DNA of 25,698 nucleotides from Caldimicrobium sp964595655 (GTDB taxonomy: Bacteria > Desulfobacterota > Thermodesulfobacteria > Thermodesulfobacteriales > Thermodesulfobacteriaceae), in assembly GCA_964595655.1 (NCBI GenBank), contig CAZQQV010000019.1:1-25698 (forward strand), read 5' to 3'. Positions 1 to 8,130 of this stretch are shown here, piece after piece. Made by a program: the position numbers and the translations under genes. Every line of letters starts with the position of its first letter. Within the stretch, counting starts at the first letter, position 1. The notes under the pieces are model-generated. The model did not search any database and was not told where the DNA came from. It was given only the letters and a program-made list of their open reading frames with translations.

Positions 1-1491
1 CCTTAACTCGCTATCAACTTTTTGCCTTTCTTCCTCAACTTCCCCAAGTTCAATTAAAATATCCTCAATGGGTTTGAGTTCTTCCTTCTCGTTCAGAGAA
101 ACATATCTTGAAGGACTCAGGTTATAATCGTTTCTTCTTGCTTCTTCTATGGTTATAATCCTTGAAAATTCCTCAATTTCCTTCCATCCAAAGTAAGCGT
201 CAAGGATTTTTTTAATGTTTTCTTCGGTGAGATAGTTTTTTGGTCTCCCCTTTGCAAACTCCTTTGATGCGTTTATAAGCAAAATCTCTCCTTTGTGTTT
301 TTTTGCCTTGTTTATTACAATTATGTTTCCAGGTGCTGTTGTGTTGTAAAATAAATTGTCTGTAAGCAAAATAACTGCTTCTATAAGATCTTGCTCAACA
401 AATTTCTTCCTTATCTCTTTCTCTCTATCAGTTCCAGAGCTTCCTGAACCCCTGGTAACAACTCCCGTATCTATAACCACAACAAGTTTGCCATTTTCCT
501 TTAGAGATGCGAACATGTGTTGAATCCATCCCCAGTCAGAGCTCTGATTTGATGGGGGAATTCCAAAAGAGAATCTATTATAAGGGTCATTTTCAAAAAC
601 CTCAGGTGGAAATTTTTGATTCCACATCGGATTTGCAATAACCTTGTCAAACTGCTTAACTCTACCGTTATCAATAAACTTCGGATTCCTTATTGTGTCT
701 CCTACTTGAATATCTGCATCCATATCATGGATAAAAGCATTCATTTTAGCCATTGCGTAAGTGAAAGGATTTATCTCCTGTCCATAAAGCTTTAGAGGCC
801 TTTTGATTTCTTTTTTCTTTTCTCTCAAAACAAGCTGGGCTTTTATGAGCAAGCCCCCAGAACCACAGGCAGGGTCGTAAACCTCTTCGCCTTCTTCTGG
901 GTCAAGCAAATAAGCCATTAATAAACCAACTTCTCTTGGCGTATAAAACTCCCCTGCAGATTGTCCAGAACCCTCTGCAAACTTTCTCAAAAGATATTCG
1001 TAGGCTCTTCCCAGAATATCTGGCTCAACATCCTCTAAACCAAGTCTGTATTTGCTCAAGATTTGCATCAGCCTGTGAATATGTTCATCGCTTATTATTC
1101 TCTGCCCAGCTTGGGTGGCATTGAAATCAACAATGTCTATAACTCCTTGCAATTTTGGATTTTCCTTTACTATTTTCCTTAAAGCCTCTGTTAATTTTTC
1201 TCCAATACCTGTAGTAATCTTTTTTACATTCTCCCAGAGGCAATCCTCTGGAATATAAAACCTTATAAGTTTTCTATCTTGAGATGCAAGCTTTCTTGCA
1301 ATCTCTTCGCTTCCAAACTCTTTAGCAAGCTTTTTTATCTCATCTTCATAAACATCGCATAACCTTTTATAGAAAATTAAAGGAATAATGTAATCCTTGT
1401 ATTTTGAAGCATCCACAGGTCCTCTAATACTACATGCTGCTTCCCACAGCCAGTTTTCAAGGGTAGATATATCAAGTTTTCCAAACCACAT
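1..1491 (-). CDS. hsdM: Type I restriction-modification methyltransferase subunit HsdM (partial, 3' end off the window)
   Basis: This gene encodes an N6-adenine DNA methyltransferase subunit that would modify host DNA together with an HsdS specificity subunit. The frame is open for 497 codons from ATG at 1489-1491 to the window edge, so the C-terminus is missing. An AGGAGG ribosome site lies six bases upstream (1495-1500). The N-terminal part looks like the HsdM helical domain (WLWEAACSIRGP near residues 14-25). SAM-binding motif I is DPACGSGG at residues 206-213, preceded by FYTPREV, the usual HsdM signature. Catalytic motif IV reads NPMW at 287-290 where NPPF or NPPY is commoner. HsdS and HsdR are not in the window; they may lie to the left, downstream on this strand. 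The upstream MFS gene on the same strand ends 44 bases away and is probably unrelated in function. The family is clear; the exact R-M type is inferred from similarity to HsdM. Confidence 0.93.
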   Translation of the reverse strand, partial: MWFGKLDISTLENWLWEAACSIRGPVDASKYKDYIIPLIFYKRLCDVYEDEIKKLAKEFGSEEIARKLASQDRKLIRFYIPEDCLWENVKKITTGIGEKLTEALRKIVKENPKLQGVIDIVDFNATQAGQRIISDEHIHRLMQILSKYRLGLEDVEPDILGRAYEYLLRKFAEGSGQSAGEFYTPREVGLLMAYLLDPEEGEEVYDPACGSGGLLIKAQLVLREKKKEIKRPLKLYGQEINPFTYAMAKMNAFIHDMDADIQVGDTIRNPKFIDNGRVKQFDKVIANPMWNQKFPPEVFENDPYNRFSFGIPPSNQSSDWGWIQHMFASLKENGKLVVVIDTGVVTRGSGSSGTDREKEIRKKFVEQDLIEAVILLTDNLFYNTTAPGNIIVINKAKKHKGEILLINASKEFAKGRPKNYLTEENIKKILDAYFGWKEIEEFSRIITIEEARRNDYNLSPSRYVSLNEKEELKPIEDILIELGEVEEERQKVDSELR

Positions 1492-1517
1492 TTTTCCTCC
1501 TACATTGTTTTAATTTA

Positions 1518-1546
1518 TATAAAATTTAACTCAAATCATTTATCAA
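1518..1546 (-). promoter_or_regulatory. Possible promoter for hsdM
   Basis: On the minus strand TTGATA (1546-1541) is followed after 17 bases by TTTATA (1523-1518) in an AT-rich stretch just upstream of the hsdM ribosome site. The -35 overlaps the end of the preceding MFS gene. The -35 is good but the -10 is weak, so this is tentative; read-through from the MFS gene is the alternative. Confidence 0.3.
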
Positions 1547-2735
1547 CCAACCTCTCTTTTTCAAAAATAAAAAAGAGTAAGAAAAGAGGTATAAGGGCTA
1601 TAAAGAAGGTGAGGAAAAAGAAGTAAAAATATCCCAGGGTTTTTGCGCCATATCCACTTACACTTCTTGAGAGAACAAGGGTGAAACTAAAAAGGGTGGA
1701 AAAAAGGGCATATTGACTTGCAGAGACCTCCTTTTTACAGATACCTGTCAAAAAGGTTAAAAAGGCAGCTGTGCCAAGCCCTCCTGTAAAGCTTTCAATG
1801 ATACTGGCTGCATAGATGAATTTTTTGTATATTCCAGGATAGGCAGCCAAAGTGTATCCCAGATTAGAGAGGGCCTGAAGAACTCCGAGCCTAAATAGAG
1901 CCTTCTTTACACCCCATTTTTCTGTAAGATAACCCCCAAGGAGAGATCCTGAAATGGTAAAAAGGGAGCCCAAAGTTCCAGAAATAAAACCAATTTCAAG
2001 CTTACTAAAACCACTATCTACCCAAAAGGGATAAATCATCCCCCCAAGAAGGGCATCTCCAATCTTATAGGTGGCTACAAAAGCCAAAAGTAAAAGAGCT
2101 CTTTTTCTATGAAGAAGATCTTTTACAGGATATAAGTACTGTTCAAAAAAGGAAAAAGAAATTTCCCTTTGGGTTTTTATTTTTAGCTCCCTTTGTGTAA
2201 AGATTATAATGCCTCCAAAGGCAGAAAGTCCTGCCAAAAAAAGAAAGAGAGTCTTGAAATGAAAGTATTCAGCAAGGGCAATAAGAATTCCACCTGAAAA
2301 AATAAGGGCAATTCTATAAGTGGAAAGCCTTACTCCATTTGCCTTTCCCAATAATTCTTGAGGGATAAACTCAATAATGAATCCGTCAAGGGCAGTATCA
2401 AGGAGAGCTGAAAAAAAGGTCAATACAAATAGAGTCACGAAAAAAATCTGTGAGTCTGGGCTTAAAAAAGCAAGAGAAAAAAGGCTAAAGGAAAGGCCAA
2501 AGAGAGAAAGACTAATCCACAGGGACTTATATCCGTAGCGATCAATTAAAGGGGCCCAGATGGGCTTCAAACTCCATAAAATCCCCGCTGAAGATACAAG
2601 CCCAATTTTTACAAGATCCACCCCTTCTGTGCGAAGATAGACAGGCAAAAGGGTGTAAAAAAATCCAAAAGGAAGCCCCGAGAAAAAATATAGAACCCCA
2701 ATCCAGAAAAGAGGCAAAAAAATTACTCTTTCCAC
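1536..2735 (-). CDS. MFS permease of the AmpG-like (muropeptide/PAT) type
   Basis: The 399-aa protein is almost wholly hydrophobic, with about 12 predicted membrane segments, the length and layout of a major facilitator transporter in the inner membrane. The N-terminal part (FSGLPFGF, then an LRTEGV segment, then LKPIWAPLIDRYG near residues 55-67) resembles the AmpG/acetyl-CoA transporter branch of the superfamily, whose best known member imports anhydro-muropeptides for cell-wall recycling. No other recycling gene is nearby, so the substrate is not known. The frame starts at GTG (2733-2735) with little ribosome site; a TTG six codons in, preceded by GGAAAGAG, is an alternative start. The gene stands alone, divergent from the lactate permease and followed on the same strand by hsdM. 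Confidence 0.75.
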   Translation of the reverse strand: MERVIFLPLFWIGVLYFFSGLPFGFFYTLLPVYLRTEGVDLVKIGLVSSAGILWSLKPIWAPLIDRYGYKSLWISLSLFGLSFSLFSLAFLSPDSQIFFVTLFVLTFFSALLDTALDGFIIEFIPQELLGKANGVRLSTYRIALIFSGGILIALAEYFHFKTLFLFLAGLSAFGGIIIFTQRELKIKTQREISFSFFEQYLYPVKDLLHRKRALLLLAFVATYKIGDALLGGMIYPFWVDSGFSKLEIGFISGTLGSLFTISGSLLGGYLTEKWGVKKALFRLGVLQALSNLGYTLAAYPGIYKKFIYAASIIESFTGGLGTAAFLTFLTGICKKEVSASQYALFSTLFSFTLVLSRSVSGYGAKTLGYFYFFFLTFFIALIPLFLLFFIFEKERLVDK

Positions 2736-2793
2736 AGGGTCTTTACTTTAATCTAATTTTTTAAATTTGACAAAGTTGATGTATGAGTTTTTG

Positions 2794-2812
2794 CATTCCA
2801 CAAGGTGGCATG
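2794..2812. promoter_or_regulatory. Imperfect palindrome upstream of lactate permease, possible operator
   Basis: CATTCCAC-AAG-GTGGCATG forms two 8-base arms with one mismatch around a 3-base centre. It lies 16 bases before the -35 of the lldP promoter and in the divergent space shared with the MFS gene. The position suits a regulator-binding site, but no regulator gene is present in the window and the motif is not one I recognise. Confidence 0.3.
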
Positions 2813-2828
2813 GAGAGTAATAATTCTC

Positions 2829-2856
2829 TTGTTAATTGAAAAAGTTTTTGTATAAT
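2829..2856 (+). promoter_or_regulatory. Promoter for L-lactate permease
   Basis: TTGTTA (2829-2834) and a perfect TATAAT (2851-2856) are separated by 16 bases. Transcription would begin around 2863, giving a leader of roughly 45 bases before the ATG at 2907, which contains the AAGGAGG ribosome site at 2894-2900. Confidence 0.6.
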
Positions 2857-2906
2857 AACTGAAACCGAATTTGATTCTTAAAATTATTCATAGGAAGGAG
2901 GGAAAG

Positions 2907-4508
2907 ATGGCCTTTTTGCTTGCTATTTTCCCAATAATTGTTGTTCTCATTGGAATGATTTTTTTTCATCGTTCAGGAACTTTTGTTTCAGTTATTGGAT
3001 GGATTCTTGCAGCCCTTCTTGCAGTTACCTATTTTCACACTCCCTGGGAAGTGGTAATTGGAGCATCCATTGTTGGTATAATCAAGGCCTTTGGTATAAC
3101 CCTTGCAGTTATTTTTACTATGTTTCTCATTTTTCTTATGAGAGAAACCATGGCCTTAAGCAAAATCATTGAATATGTGAGAGGAATAGCTAAAACCAAA
3201 GAAGAGCAAACTCTATTTCTTGGTATGGGCTTTGGAACCCTTTCCACAGCTTTGGGGATGGTAACTCCAGCTATGTTCCCCCCAATTTTTAGACTCCTTG
3301 GCTTTACTCCTTTTGCTGCCATTGCTGTGAGTATCCTCTGTTACGATCCCCTAACCTCCTTTGCCCTTTTCTCCATTCCCATAACCCTTCCTGCAGAGGT
3401 AGCCTACAAAGTTTTCAAAATCACTCCGCCTGGAATTGACTCTCTTCAGAGTTTTATTTGGGACTATACCCTTAAAATAACTGCCTTTTTACCACCCATA
3501 TCTGTTGCCTTTGCCCTTCTTATGCTTTGGACTGTTGGAGGAAATGATGCTTTAAGAAGACACTGGCCTGCAGCTTTTCTTTCAGGCCTTATTCTTTCCT
3601 TCACTGCGCTATTTCTTGCCTGGACCCGCATTGTTCCTGTGGAAGTAATTGGAATTCTCTCTGGCCTTTCCACAATGATTTTTGTGAATATTTATTATAG
3701 AAGAAAGAATAATCAAAAAGAGGTCTCCACTGAAAGACCTCCTTTTAACAAAGAACTTTTAGTGGCCTCATCCCCTATTTTAATTTTGATTCTTCTATCC
3801 TTTGTAGTGAATTTTCCTCCAATCAAGGGATATCTCTCTAATGTGCTTGGCGATAAGGAAATTATTCATGTCTTTGCAGATAAAAAGGAGGATCTTAATA
3901 TTCTTGCCAATGTGTGGTTCTGGATCTTTGTAGTTTGCCTTCTTTCCATTGTTATTCTTAGGCCTTCTAAAGAAGTTTTAGGAAAGGTCACCAAGGTTTG
4001 GATAACAAGAATTTGGGGGCCCTTTCTTGCTTATTCTCTCTTTTTTGCCGTGGCTTTTATAATGGCCTGGTCAGCCATGGAGATTGTTGAGGGAAAATTA
4101 GTTCCAGGGCCCTATTTTAAGGAATATAACATGAACATAGTTATTGCCCAAACCTTTGCAAAGGTTTTTGGAAGTGCCTATCCCCTTGTGGTTCCCTTCC
4201 TTGGGCTAATAGGAACCTTTGTGGGAGGAAGTACAACAGCTTCAAATGTGCTTTTTGCCAAAATCCAGTGGAGCACCACCCTGCAAGTGCTTGGGCCTCA
4301 GGCCTTTATGTGGGTTTTTGCAGCCCATGCCGTTGGTGGAGGAATTGCCTCTGCCATCACACCTTCAAAAATAACCAACGCCGCAGCAACCATTGGAGTT
4401 AGCGGAAGAGAAGAAGGAAGATTTATTAAAGCCACCCTTTTGCCCGTTATTCTTGTTACCCTCATCACAGGTATAATTTTAATGGTTTATCTCTATCTTT
4501 TCCCATAA
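2907..4508 (+). CDS. lldP: L-lactate permease
   Basis: This is a 533-aa, very hydrophobic inner-membrane protein of the LctP/LldP family, which takes up L-lactate (and often glycolate) with protons. The length is close to the usual 530-560 aa, with about 12-14 membrane segments. Family-like stretches include the early FHRSG/GWILAALLAV region, a GTLSTALGMVTPAMFPPI segment and, near the end, GLIGTFVGGSTTASNVLF followed by GGGIASAITPSKITNAAA. The frame is open from a TTG at 2871, but ATG at 2907 has AAGGAGGG seven bases ahead and begins the hydrophobic N-terminus, so I chose it. It has its own promoter and a hairpin terminator, so it is a single-gene unit. No lactate dehydrogenase gene is adjacent. 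The context suggests an organism that uses lactate as carbon or electron source (inference). Confidence 0.93.
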   Translation: MAFLLAIFPIIVVLIGMIFFHRSGTFVSVIGWILAALLAVTYFHTPWEVVIGASIVGIIKAFGITLAVIFTMFLIFLMRETMALSKIIEYVRGIAKTKEEQTLFLGMGFGTLSTALGMVTPAMFPPIFRLLGFTPFAAIAVSILCYDPLTSFALFSIPITLPAEVAYKVFKITPPGIDSLQSFIWDYTLKITAFLPPISVAFALLMLWTVGGNDALRRHWPAAFLSGLILSFTALFLAWTRIVPVEVIGILSGLSTMIFVNIYYRRKNNQKEVSTERPPFNKELLVASSPILILILLSFVVNFPPIKGYLSNVLGDKEIIHVFADKKEDLNILANVWFWIFVVCLLSIVILRPSKEVLGKVTKVWITRIWGPFLAYSLFFAVAFIMAWSAMEIVEGKLVPGPYFKEYNMNIVIAQTFAKVFGSAYPLVVPFLGLIGTFVGGSTTASNVLFAKIQWSTTLQVLGPQAFMWVFAAHAVGGGIASAITPSKITNAAATIGVSGREEGRFIKATLLPVILVTLITGIILMVYLYLFP

Positions 4509-4536
4509 ACCCTTGAAAGATCTCTCTAACCTTTAT

Positions 4537-4560
4537 GGGGGCCTTTATTTGCCCCCCTTT
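4537..4560 (+). terminator. Terminator hairpin after lldP
   Basis: GGGGGC (4537-4542) pairs perfectly with GCCCCC (4551-4556) around an 8-base loop, followed by CTTTAT. The T-run is short, so it is a modest intrinsic terminator, placed 28 bases after the lldP stop codon. It may serve both strands poorly. Confidence 0.55.
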
Positions 4561-4727
4561 ATGCCTCTATCACATAAAAACCTTCTGCTTTTATCTCATT
4601 CACAGGCATTTCTTCCGGTATTTTCAATTTCTATAGCTGCCCTCCTTCTTTTTTTATCTTTAAGGTAGGCTCAAGAAAGGCAGCCAATCAAAATTTTTAA
4701 AATTTTAAAGGCCTCTTCCCCTTTAAT
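4559..4727 (-). pseudogene. Probable remnant of a decayed coding sequence in the lldP-hldD gap
   Basis: The 321-base gap between lldP and hldD has no intact gene, but the minus strand reads like protein in pieces. One frame ending in TAA (4559-4561) gives KLKIPEEMPVNEIKAEGF then YVIEA. An in-frame TAG precedes it, and before the TAG the same frame continues as AFLEPTLKIKKEGGQL, itself preceded by a TGA. Further upstream another frame gives IKGEEAFKILKILIGCLS. The composition resembles the local coding style, and the stops and frame change suggest the eroded 3' end of a gene. I do not recognise the family. Chance open stretches remain possible. Confidence 0.35.
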
Positions 4728-4761
4728 TCAATTTGGCCATACACAAAATAATTTCAAATGC

Positions 4762-4790
4762 TTGTAAGGGAAGTAAAACTGTTATATAAT
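4762..4790 (+). promoter_or_regulatory. Promoter for the hldD-corC-lnt operon
   Basis: TTGTAA (4762-4767) and a perfect TATAAT (4785-4790) are separated by 17 bases. The expected start point is near 4797, about 33 bases before the hldD ATG. A purine-rich AAAGGGAAG ribosome site lies just before that ATG. Confidence 0.6.
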
Positions 4791-4829
4791 CAAGATCTAA
4801 ACTAAATTAAAAAAGTCAAAAGGGAAGAA

Positions 4830-5813
4830 ATGAAAAAGGGAAGAATTGTTGTAACAGGCGGAGCTGGCTTTATTGGTTCCAATGTGGTCTCAGCCCTAAA
4901 CGAGAGAGGAGAAGATAAAATTCTTATTGTGGATCACCTTAAAGAAGGTATCAAGTGGAAAAACTTGGTGGGTCTTAAGTTTGAGGATTATATAGATAAA
5001 GAGGAATTTCTTGGGCTTGTGGAAGAAGAAAAAATTGGCCATATAAAAGCCATTATTCATCTTGGGGCCTGCAGTGATACCACAGTCAGGGATTTGCATT
5101 TTCTTTACAGCAATAATTATAAGTATTCTCAAAAGCTCTGTCTTTTTGCTCTAAAGAACCATATAAGGTTTATTTATGCCTCTTCAGCTGCCACATACGG
5201 AGATGGCTCCTTTGGATTTAAAGATGATGAGGCTCTTTTATTTAAATTAAAACCACTAAATCCTTATGGCTTTTACAAACACCTTTTTGATCTATGGGCT
5301 TATCAAAAGGGGTTTCTTAAGTTCATTGTAGGGCTTAAATATTTCAATGTATTTGGAGATAAAGAGTTTCACAAAGGTGAAATGAAAAGTGTAGCCCTTA
5401 AGGCTTATGAACAAATTAAAAAAGAGGGAAAGGTTAAACTTTTCAAATCCTATCATCCCGATTATGAAGATGGAGGACAACTTAGAGACTTTATCTATGT
5501 TAAAGATGCTGTAGAAGTAACCCTTTTCTTTCTTGAACATCCTGAGATAAATGGATTATTTAATGTGGGAACAGGAAAGGCAAGGTCCTTTAAAGATCTT
5601 GTCACAGCAATATTTAAGGCCCTTAATCTTTCTCCAAATATAGAATATGTTGAAATGCCTGAAATGTTAAGAAAACAGTATCAGTATTTTACTCAGGCAG
5701 ATCTCACTAAATTGAGAAAAGTTGGTTACAATAAACCATTTAGAGAACTGGAAGAGGCGGTAAAGGAGTATGTGAATTTTTTAGAAAGCTCAGCCTCTTA
5801 TTTTTTAAGTTGA
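4830..5813 (+). CDS. hldD: ADP-L-glycero-D-manno-heptose 6-epimerase
   Basis: HldD converts ADP-D-glycero-D-manno-heptose to the L-glycero form, the donor for heptoses of the LPS inner core, in the cytoplasm with bound NADP. The 327-aa protein is a short-chain dehydrogenase-type sugar-nucleotide epimerase. The Rossmann motif TGGAGFIG begins at residue 9, the SSAATYG strand carries the catalytic Ser/Thr region, and the Tyr-x3-Lys pair is Y146/K150 in NPYGFYKHLFD. The substrate-binding tail with GGQLRDFIYVKD and FNVGTGKARSF matches HldD/RfaD. Length fits the family (about 310-330 aa). It leads an operon of envelope genes; its stop is followed after one base by the next ATG. Other epimerases of this fold are possible, but the overall pattern favours HldD. 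Confidence 0.9.
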   Translation: MKKGRIVVTGGAGFIGSNVVSALNERGEDKILIVDHLKEGIKWKNLVGLKFEDYIDKEEFLGLVEEEKIGHIKAIIHLGACSDTTVRDLHFLYSNNYKYSQKLCLFALKNHIRFIYASSAATYGDGSFGFKDDEALLFKLKPLNPYGFYKHLFDLWAYQKGFLKFIVGLKYFNVFGDKEFHKGEMKSVALKAYEQIKKEGKVKLFKSYHPDYEDGGQLRDFIYVKDAVEVTLFFLEHPEINGLFNVGTGKARSFKDLVTAIFKALNLSPNIEYVEMPEMLRKQYQYFTQADLTKLRKVGYNKPFRELEEAVKEYVNFLESSASYFLS

Positions 5814-5814
5814 A

Positions 5815-6558
5815 ATGGAAGAAATTTCTATAAAGGAACTAATTAAAAGTCTTCTTGGTATTAAAGAAAAATCCTTAGAGGAGTTTACACCCGAGGAAAT
5901 AGAGTTTTTTAAAGATATCCTTGCTTTGAGAGATTTTGCCGTAAGTGATTTTCTTATCCCCCGCAATCAAATTGATGCTATAGATGAAGACCTAACCTGG
6001 GAAGATATTAAAGATTATGTGATAAAGCATCCAAGGACATATTATCCCATTTACAAAGGGACCCTTGATCATTACTCAGGGTATATTTCACTCAAAGATC
6101 TTGTGAGAGGGTTTTCTGCAAGTTTTTTTAACTGGAAAGACTTCGTTAAGCCACCTCTTACCCTTCCAGAAAATCTTCCCATTTTTAAAGCCATGGAGAA
6201 GCTAAAGGAGAGGGATTTAAAGCTTGCCTTTGTGGTGGATGAACATTCCGAATTAACAGGTATTATAAGAATAAAAGATATCTTTGAATATCTTTTATTT
6301 TCGCCAGCCAAATGTTTTCGTGTTGATCCAGAGGGGTGGATAAAGATTCCTGCAACAACCAAGCTCCATCTTCTTGAAAAATGTCTCAACATAGGTTTTC
6401 CAGAGGGAGATTATGATACCCTTTCAGGCTTTATTATTTTTCATCTTGATCGTATCCCTCAAAAGGGAGAAAAATTATCGCTTCCACCAGTAGAAGTGGA
6501 AATCCTTGATGCCGATGAAAGAAAGATTAAAGAAGTTCGCCTCAGAAAAATATCTTGA
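5815..6558 (+). CDS. corC: CBS-pair/CorC_HlyC-domain protein (YbeX/CorC-like)
   Basis: The 247-aa soluble protein has a CBS-domain pair at about residues 40-160, starting with RDFAVSDFLIPRNQIDAID, which is the usual entry of this family, and a C-terminal CorC_HlyC domain at about 170-245 (DTLSGFIIFHLDRIP). It lacks the DUF21 membrane domain of the larger HlyC/CorC proteins. Its closest counterpart in known genomes is YbeX (CorC), which lies directly upstream of lnt in enterobacteria too and is linked to magnesium/cobalt efflux and ribosome upkeep; its biochemical role is unsettled. The start ATG (5815) follows the hldD stop by one base with no clear ribosome site, so translation is probably coupled. 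The 3' end overlaps lnt by about 50 bases. Confidence 0.85.
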   Translation: MEEISIKELIKSLLGIKEKSLEEFTPEEIEFFKDILALRDFAVSDFLIPRNQIDAIDEDLTWEDIKDYVIKHPRTYYPIYKGTLDHYSGYISLKDLVRGFSASFFNWKDFVKPPLTLPENLPIFKAMEKLKERDLKLAFVVDEHSELTGIIRIKDIFEYLLFSPAKCFRVDPEGWIKIPATTKLHLLEKCLNIGFPEGDYDTLSGFIIFHLDRIPQKGEKLSLPPVEVEILDADERKIKEVRLRKIS

Positions 6559-8128
6559 GGCCCTTTTCCTCCCCTCAGCTTCGGCTCTTTTATTAAGTCT
6601 TTCTTTTCCCAAGTTTGATATTTCAATTTTTATATTTTTTGCCCTAATTCCTCTCTTTTTTTCCCTAAAAGATGAAAAAATTTGGGCTCGCCTCTTTAAA
6701 AAGGTCCTCCTCTTTGGGGTTCTTCACTATGTCTTCTTGCTATACTGGATAGTTTATACCTTGGTAAAATATGGAAATCTTCCTTTCCCTTTGGCTCTAT
6801 TTTTGTTGCTGCTTCTTTCAGCCTATCTTTCCCTCTACTGGATTTTCTTTTTTATAGTAGTGAACTATCTAAATCTCTTAAGAGAGCCAAACTTCTTAAA
6901 GGGAGTTTTTTCTGCCCTGGTTTTCGTTTCCTTTGAATATTTAAGATCAATCCTTTTTACAGGCTTTCCTTGGGGGCTTGTTGGCTATCCCCTTTCCAAC
7001 TTCTCCACCCTTTTGCAAATAGCCGATCTCTTTGGAATTTGGGGACTAAGTTTTACTGCCATTTTATTCAATTATTTTTTCTACTTCTTCTTTGAAAATC
7101 TCAAAGATTATCCTAAATTAAAAAGGGGTTTTTCCTTAAATGCCCTCCTCTTTGGTTTCTTTGGAATAAGTCTCCTTCTTTATGGACAGTTGAGCTATAA
7201 CCATTGGATGAAAACAGTTAAAGAATCAAGGGAAATTCTACGGGTAGCCCTTCTTCAAGGAAATATTCCGCAAGAACTTAAAGAGGCAAGAGAGACAGAG
7301 CTTTCCCTGAAAGTGTATGAAAACCTCACCCTTCAAGCCTTAAATGAAAAGCCAGATTTAATTGTTTTTCCTGAAACTGCCCTTCCCTTTTATTTTCCCT
7401 ATGAAAAAGAGCCCTCCCTAAGATTTCTTTCAACTCTTGAAAAAGTAAAAGCCCATGCTGAAAATTTAAAAACTCTGCCACCTTCCATAATTTTTGGAAC
7501 CTTTAGAGCAAAATTTGAAAAGGATCTCCCCATTGTTCATAACAGCCTCCTTGTCTGGAATGGAGAAGAAATTGAAGATCTTTACGACAAGGAAAAACTC
7601 GTTCCCTTTGGAGAGTATGTGCCCCTTGCCAAATATTTTCCCTTTTTGAAAAAAATTTCTGTAGTCTCAGACATTATTAAACCAGGAATAAGTAAAAACT
7701 TGGAATTCAAAAGAGAGAAAAAGAAAATTCAGGTACTTCCCCTCATTTGTTTTGAAAGTGCCTTTCCGCAGATTTTGGTTAAGAGGATGAAACTTGGGGC
7801 CTCTTTGATAGTTATCACTACAAATGATGCCTGGTTTGGAAAAACTTCAGCTCCCTATCAACACTTCCAGATGGCCATAGTCAGGGCGGTTGAAGGGAGA
7901 CGTTTTGTTCTTCAGGCTGCAAACACAGGTATTTCTGGAATAATTGATCCACTGGGAAAAATTCTCAGAAAAAGCGATCTTGAAAAAGAAGAAATTGTAA
8001 CAGGAGAAATAAAACTTCTTAATAAAAACACCTTCTTTATAAAGGCAGGCTATTTATTCCCGATATTTTCTCTAATTATCACTCTTTTTATGGTAACATT
8101 TTCCGTGCTAAAAAAGAGAAAAGGCTAA
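6509..8128 (+). CDS. lnt: Apolipoprotein N-acyltransferase
   Basis: Lnt adds the third acyl chain to the N-terminal cysteine of lipoproteins on the periplasmic face of the inner membrane, the last step of maturation before Lol sorting. The protein (539 aa from ATG 6509) has six or so membrane segments up to about residue 230, a nitrilase-type catalytic domain at about 240-510 and a final membrane segment. The catalytic triad is visible: E289 in VFPETALP, K361 in YDKEKLVPFGEY and C414 in LICFES. It overlaps the corC-like gene by 50 bases. Possible starts are TTG 6506, ATG 6509 and ATG 6515; a GTGGA at 6496-6500 suits 6509 best, but this is uncertain. It ends two bases before the stop of the convergent treT gene, with no space for a terminator. 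Confidence 0.95.
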   Translation: MPMKERLKKFASEKYLEALFLPSASALLLSLSFPKFDISIFIFFALIPLFFSLKDEKIWARLFKKVLLFGVLHYVFLLYWIVYTLVKYGNLPFPLALFLLLLLSAYLSLYWIFFFIVVNYLNLLREPNFLKGVFSALVFVSFEYLRSILFTGFPWGLVGYPLSNFSTLLQIADLFGIWGLSFTAILFNYFFYFFFENLKDYPKLKRGFSLNALLFGFFGISLLLYGQLSYNHWMKTVKESREILRVALLQGNIPQELKEARETELSLKVYENLTLQALNEKPDLIVFPETALPFYFPYEKEPSLRFLSTLEKVKAHAENLKTLPPSIIFGTFRAKFEKDLPIVHNSLLVWNGEEIEDLYDKEKLVPFGEYVPLAKYFPFLKKISVVSDIIKPGISKNLEFKREKKKIQVLPLICFESAFPQILVKRMKLGASLIVITTNDAWFGKTSAPYQHFQMAIVRAVEGRRFVLQAANTGISGIIDPLGKILRKSDLEKEEIVTGEIKLLNKNTFFIKAGYLFPIFSLIITLFMVTFSVLKKRKG

Positions 8129-8130
8129 AT

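Noticed and set aside
936..1124. 62-codon plus-strand ORF inside hsdM
   Set aside because: It lies antisense to a clear methylase frame and has no ribosome site or family pattern.
6072..6392. 106-codon minus-strand ORF opposite the corC-like gene
   Set aside because: Shadow of the CBS/CorC coding frame; no support of its own.
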